A program made the translations under genes and the position numbers. A stretch of 7,215 nucleotides of DNA, taken from contig CAZRRV010000059.1 in NCBI GenBank assembly GCA_964602735.1, forward strand, positions 1-7,215, in the 5' to 3' direction. The DNA is from CAZRRV01 sp964602735. Its GTDB lineage: Bacteria; Bacillota; Clostridia; Oscillospirales; Acutalibacteraceae. Below are positions 4,875-7,215 of this stretch, one piece after another (position 1 is the stretch's first letter; each line of letters opens with the position of its first letter). A model generated the notes under the pieces. It was not told where the DNA came from. It searched no databases and saw nothing but the letters and a program-made list of their open reading frames with translations.

Positions 4875-6068
4875 TTATTCGTATTTGCTGGTAATACCGA
4901 AATAATCTTCCATAGTAATCCAATTCCCGCCGTTATACAGCTTTGTCGCAAGATCTACTCCCACATACCGAAAGTGCCACGGTTCGTATTTGTACCCGGT
5001 TTCATCGGTTTTCCCGTCGGGATACCTCAGAATAAAGCCGTATTGATAACAACGGTCGGCCAGCCAGACAGCCTCCGGAGTACCGATAAAGGCATCGCTG
5101 ACGATGTTCACATCTACCGCGAGACCCGTCTGATGCTCGGAATGACCCGCTCTCGCCGAATAGGTATCCGCTTTTTCGGTTCCGTCCCGGCGCACATATG
5201 TGTTGTACAGGCTTTTTTGAACGCTGTAAGACCGAAAACCGCTGGAAATATAAATATTCAGTCCTTCCGCCCTTGCGGCGGCGGACATGGCTTGAAAGGC
5301 GGATTTGGTTTCGCCGGTCAGCCCGCTGCCGTAACCGGAAGGAAGCCCGTAGGTTTTGTTGACGATCAAATATCCGTCAATATAAGTAACGCCGTCCCGT
5401 ATCACTCCCCCGTACCCTTTGGATGTTACGAAGGTAACCGGCGGATCCTTCGCGGCAGACGGCGGAACGGAATCGGCCCGTGCAACCTTTTTCTTCACTC
5501 TTAATGTGAACCGCTCTTCGGTTCGGTTCCCGCCGGAATCGCGGGCAACATATTGTAATTCATACTCGCCCGGCGTTGTGAAGTCGTAATTTCCTTCCAC
5601 CGTCACGGCGATCTCCTCCCCGGAATTATCCGTCGCGCTGACGCCCTGCAACAGGTCGATTTTCTCTCCTTCGACGGTTTCCAAAAAATTCGTATAAAAA
5701 ATGCGGGGAGATTCTCTGTCTACAACCGAAACGGTATATCGGAAAACCCGTTTTTCTCCGAATAAAGGTTTGACGGTCAGATAAATCGTCTGTTCACCCG
5801 TTTTTGAAGTGTCGATCTCCGTTTTTTCCGTTAAAATTTCGCCGTTTCTCAGCGTCTTTATAAATTGATATGTGTCCGCCGTTTCATTCAGGTTGACCTG
5901 TGCGTTTTCGTAAAACGCGACCTCCAGTCGTCTGGATCGAATATAAAGAAACGAGCCCATCGCCGCAACGCAGGCCAGGACAATCGCCGCCCCTGTGATA
6001 AGCCGTGTTCTGAACCGTTTCCGTTTCAATTTCCTCCCGCTTTCCGGTGCCCGGCGGTTTGTTCGCAT
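4875..6068 (-). CDS. VanY-type D-alanyl-D-alanine carboxypeptidase, membrane anchored
   Basis: Zinc enzyme of the VanY/peptidase M15B family, expected to remove the terminal D-Ala from peptidoglycan stem peptides outside the membrane. With ATG 6068 the protein has 397 residues: a basic N-terminus (GRKLKRKRFRTR), one membrane helix (about 23-43, LITGAAIVLACVAAMG), and then two beta-rich Ig-like repeats. The second (about 117-194, with ATDNSGE, TPGEYEL and ARDSGGN) resembles the DUF5011/HYR-like surface domains. A linker follows, then the catalytic domain from about 220. Visible catalytic features are SSGFRSYSVQ, the SxHxxGxAxD motif (SEHQTGLAVD) giving His and Asp zinc ligands, and EPWHF giving the catalytic Glu and third His ligand. 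All key residues are intact. GTG 6086 would add six residues (MCRFCE) and lies 5 nt after the stop of a short upstream ORF; neither start has a clear Shine-Dalgarno. Expression is probably set by the promoter with the G15 spacer. There is no VanX/VanA/VanS neighbour, so it is a cell-wall enzyme rather than a recognisable resistance cluster. Confidence 0.9.
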   Translation of the reverse strand: MRTNRRAPESGRKLKRKRFRTRLITGAAIVLACVAAMGSFLYIRSRRLEVAFYENAQVNLNETADTYQFIKTLRNGEILTEKTEIDTSKTGEQTIYLTVKPLFGEKRVFRYTVSVVDRESPRIFYTNFLETVEGEKIDLLQGVSATDNSGEEIAVTVEGNYDFTTPGEYELQYVARDSGGNRTEERFTLRVKKKVARADSVPPSAAKDPPVTFVTSKGYGGVIRDGVTYIDGYLIVNKTYGLPSGYGSGLTGETKSAFQAMSAAARAEGLNIYISSGFRSYSVQKSLYNTYVRRDGTEKADTYSARAGHSEHQTGLAVDVNIVSDAFIGTPEAVWLADRCYQYGFILRYPDGKTDETGYKYEPWHFRYVGVDLATKLYNGGNWITMEDYFGITSKYE

Positions 6069-6091
6069 TTCGCAAAACCGGCACACAGCCG

Positions 6092-6130
6092 TTACATCAC
6101 GATGAGTGAACCCGCGAGCGTAAACATCAT
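6092..6130 (-). CDS. Possible leaderless mini-ORF upstream of the carboxypeptidase
   Basis: ATG at 6130 reads 12 codons (MMFTLAGSLIVM) to TAA at 6094-6092. The ATG coincides with the predicted transcription start, so it could be translated as a leaderless message; an AGGAAA directly before it would lie upstream of the RNA. The stop is 5 nt before GTG 6086 and 23 nt before ATG 6068 of the carboxypeptidase, which otherwise lacks a ribosome-binding site, so reinitiation is conceivable. Chance is a real alternative. Confidence 0.22.
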   Translation of the reverse strand: MMFTLAGSLIVM

Positions 6131-6137
6131 TTTCCTG

Positions 6138-6168
6138 ATTATACCCCCCCCCCCCCCCTGAATGTCAA
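6138..6168 (-). promoter_or_regulatory. Consensus promoter with a 15-G spacer tract, drives the VanY-like gene
   Basis: On the minus strand: perfect -35 TTGACA (6168-6163), spacer of TTCA plus 15 consecutive G (6162-6144), perfect -10 TATAAT (6143-6138). Spacer length is 19 nt, two more than the optimum of 17. Expected start near 6131-6130. AT-rich sequence lies upstream of the -35. The homopolymer makes the spacer length prone to replication slippage. Confidence 0.75.
6144..6158. repeat. Mononucleotide tract, C15 (G15 on the minus strand)
   Basis: Fifteen consecutive C on the plus strand directly abutting the -10 box of the minus-strand promoter. It is by far the longest homopolymer in the window. 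The exact length is the hardest part of the sequence to read or assemble correctly, and it may vary within a population. Confidence 0.9.
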
Positions 6169-6317
6169 CGCTTTATACGAAAGTAATTAACGGTAAATTT
6201 TCAAAAGTACCGCTCGGAAGAAATAACGCAAAAACTCACGACGGGCTCGAGCCCCCCGAATAAAAAATTACGACAATATTCGCGCCGCGGCGGACGGCAT
6301 CAAACATTTCGCCGAAC
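6169..6317. other. Intergenic stretch between terminators and the carboxypeptidase promoter
   Basis: No gene seen. It holds a perfect 12-bp palindrome GGGCTCGAGCCC at 6243-6254 and AT-rich sequence just upstream of the -35 element at 6163-6168. An open frame on the minus strand (6453-6268) overlaps two terminators and is not credible. Confidence 0.45.
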
Positions 6318-6367
6318 AAAAAAGCCAACCGTTTTCGACATATTTTCGTGTCTTAAACGATTGGCTT
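6318..6367 (-). terminator. Third terminator downstream of the rRNA/tRNA operon
   Basis: AAGCCAA (6322-6328) pairs with TTGGCTT (6361-6367), and CGTTT (6330-6334) with AAACG (6355-6359). On the minus strand the closing arm GGTTGGC is followed by TTTTTTG (complement of 6317-6323). It is strand-specific, with no T run in the plus direction. Confidence 0.6.
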
Positions 6368-6393
6368 AAAAATATAAAAATTCGTTGTGATTC

Positions 6394-6459
6394 AAAAAAG
6401 ATGCCGAATACGGTTTTCCCCGGTTCGAATCTTTCGATCACGGGGAAAAGCATTCGGCA
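6394..6459 (-). terminator. Second terminator downstream of the rRNA/tRNA operon
   Basis: TGCCGAAT (6402-6409) pairs with ATTCGGCA (6452-6459), and TTTTCCCC (6414-6421) with GGGGAAAA (6442-6449), with a small internal loop between. On the minus strand it is followed by ATC and T6 (6399-6394). Confidence 0.65.
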
Positions 6460-6460
6460 C

Positions 6461-6516
6461 CCGTAAAACGCCGGGAAGCCGCGGCTTGCGCGGCTTCCCG
6501 GGCGGGCATCTTTTTG
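6461..6516 (-). terminator. First terminator after tRNA-Asn, usable in both directions
   Basis: A perfect 13-bp GC-rich stem (6471-6483 with 6489-6501; CCGGGAAGCCGCG) encloses a 5-nt loop. On the minus strand it is followed by CGTTTTACG; on the plus strand a T5 run (6511-6515) follows after GCGGGCATC. It lies about 27 nt beyond the tRNA-Asn 3' end. Confidence 0.6.
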
Positions 6517-6527
6517 TTACCCTGTTA

Positions 6528-6603
6528 TGGCTCCCCCAGTTGGACTCGAACCAACGACACCGCGGTTAACAGCCGCGTGCTCTACCGACTGAGCTATGGA
6601 GGA
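6528..6603 (-). tRNA. tRNA-Asn (anticodon GTT)
   Basis: Full cloverleaf on the minus strand. The acceptor TCCTCCA pairs with TGGGGGA (one U-G), followed by discriminator G and an encoded CCA. The anticodon stem CGCGG/CCGCG encloses CTGTTAA with GTT at 34-36. The T-arm GTTGG-TTCGAGT-CCAAC is perfect. It is the last gene of the 23S-Lys-Glu-Asn series. Confidence 0.95.
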
Positions 6604-6650
6604 ATATTAAAACGGATTATATTTTCAACGGATATTCCGCACTGTAATTT

Positions 6651-6726
6651 TGGTGACCCGTACGAGATTCGAACTCATGTTGCCGGCGTGAGAGGCCGGA
6701 GTCTTAGACCACTTGACTAACGGGCC
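6651..6726 (-). tRNA. tRNA-Glu (anticodon CTC)
   Basis: The acceptor GGCCCGT pairs with ACGGGTC (one G-U), with discriminator A and an encoded CCA. The D-stem is GTC/GAC. The anticodon stem CCGGC/GCCGG encloses CTCTCAC with CTC at 34-36, reading GAG. The T-arm ATGAG-TTCGAAT-CTCGT is complete. Spacing to tRNA-Asn is 47 nt and to tRNA-Lys 33 nt. Confidence 0.95.
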
Positions 6727-6759
6727 ATGTCCATCGGCTTTACCGTGACAATCAATCGG

Positions 6760-6832
6760 TGCACCATCAGGGACTCGAACCCGGGACACCCTGATTAAGA
6801 GTCAGGTGCTCTACCAACTGAGCTAATGGTGC
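6760..6832 (-). tRNA. tRNA-Lys (anticodon CTT)
   Basis: The acceptor GCACCAT pairs perfectly with ATGGTGC, with discriminator A. The anticodon stem CCTGA/TCAGG encloses CTCTTAA with CTT at 34-36, reading AAG. The T-stem CCGGG/CCCTG has one C-U mismatch (positions 50 and 64). The 3' end continues CCG, so CCA is not encoded, unlike its two neighbours. It lies 55 nt after the 23S 3' end. Confidence 0.93.
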
Positions 6833-6887
6833 ATTTACGTATATACCCTGAAAACCGAACAGAGGGTGGAAAGGAAGAGGGATAAAG
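6833..6887 (-). other. 23S-tRNA spacer, no 5S rRNA gene
   Basis: The 55-nt spacer has the CTGTTCGGTTTTCAGGGT sequence type common in the rRNA spacers of Bacillota, with ACCCT/AGGGT able to pair around it. It is too short for a 5S gene (about 115 nt), and none is seen after the tRNAs either. Confidence 0.6.
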
Positions 6888-7215
6888 AAGGTATAAGCCC
6901 TCGGTCTATTAGTACTGCCAAGCTGAATGCCTCACGGCACTTACACATGCAGCCTATCAACCCGGTAGTCTACCGGGGACCTTACTGACTTTTGTCATGG
7001 GATATCTTATCTTGAGGTTGGCTTCACGCTTAGATGCTTTCAGCGTTTATCCAATCCGCACACAGCTGCTCGGCTATGCCACCGGCGTGACAACCGATGC
7101 ACCGGAGGTGCGTCCATCCCGGTCCTCTCGTACTAGGAACAGCTCCTCTCAAATATCCTGCGCCCACGACAGATAGGGACCGAACTGTCTCGCGACGTTC
7201 TGAACCCAGCTCGCG
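6888..7215 (-). rRNA. 23S ribosomal RNA, 3' end (partial)
   Basis: About 328 nt of the 3' terminal part, running off the window. It contains the universally conserved sarcin/ricin loop AGTACGAGAGGACCGG (complement of 7119-7134), preceded in the gene by GGTCCCTATC and CGCGAGCTGGGTTCA-type conserved sequence. It ends near GGGCTTATACCTT, which aligns with the usual 3' terminus; the exact end (6888) is by analogy with the E. coli terminus. Confidence 0.95.

Noticed and set aside
4797..5504. 235-codon plus-strand frame antisense to the VanY-like gene
   Set aside because: It is a shadow of the carboxypeptidase, whose catalytic motifs are intact in the opposite strand; no protein features of its own.
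4875..6086. A vancomycin-resistance cluster around the VanY-like gene
   Set aside because: No ligase, VanX or two-component genes lie nearby, and the Ig-like domains are typical of housekeeping or surface carboxypeptidases.
5865..6161. Plus-strand frame ending in a poly-Pro run across the C15 tract
   Set aside because: The Pro run comes only from the homopolymer in the promoter; the rest is antisense to the carboxypeptidase N-terminus. A coding-region phase switch is therefore not supported.
6422..6441. GGTTCGAATC resembling a tRNA T-arm inside a terminator loop
   Set aside because: No acceptor, D-arm or anticodon arm surrounds it; the sequence is explained as a terminator loop.
6268..6453. 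61-codon minus-strand frame
   Set aside because: It spans two hairpin terminators and has no ribosome-binding site or protein-like composition.

Overview
This 7.2 kb stretch looks like the chromosome of a moderately GC-rich member of the Bacillota, probably an uncultured gut-type Clostridia. The grounds are Gram-positive-type cell-wall and RNA genes, consensus TTGACA/TATAAT promoters, GC-rich hairpin terminators, an IS30-type element and families of short intergenic repeats. No taxon can be fixed from the sequence alone. Almost every real gene lies on the minus strand, so the natural reading direction is from 7215 towards 1.

Layout, in transcription order. At 7215-6888 is the 3' end of a 23S rRNA gene, followed by tRNA-Lys(CTT), tRNA-Glu(CTC) and tRNA-Asn(GTT), with no 5S gene in between. 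Three hairpins in series (6501-6318) probably end this rRNA/tRNA transcript. Next is a near-perfect sigma-A promoter (6168-6138) whose spacer is almost entirely a run of 15 G. It drives a membrane-anchored VanY-type D-alanyl-D-alanine carboxypeptidase (6068-4875). A separate promoter (4636-4608) drives a 25-residue leader ORF whose stop codon overlaps the start of proS, an archaeal/eukaryotic-type prolyl-tRNA synthetase (4505-3072). An unrecognised secreted or membrane-anchored acidic protein follows (2712-2038) with a good terminator. Between 1650 and 1416 a plus-strand promoter and terminator define a roughly 195-nt transcript with a 9-codon ORF. From about 1380 to 264 lies a decayed IS30-family element. 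The first 260 bases are non-coding and carry a strong palindromic repeat.

The genes do not form one pathway: translation (rRNA, tRNAs, proS), cell-wall trimming (VanY-like) and an unknown surface protein are neighbours with their own control signals. The most notable observation is the G15 tract in the spacer between a perfect -35 and a perfect -10 in front of the carboxypeptidase. This is the architecture of a phase-variable promoter, in which gain or loss of G changes the spacer (now 19 nt, optimum 17) and hence expression of a peptidoglycan-modifying enzyme. Other points are the leader ORF overlapping proS, the compact plus-strand small transcript beside the IS, a start-codon hairpin in the transposase mRNA, and three diverged copies of an intergenic repeat.
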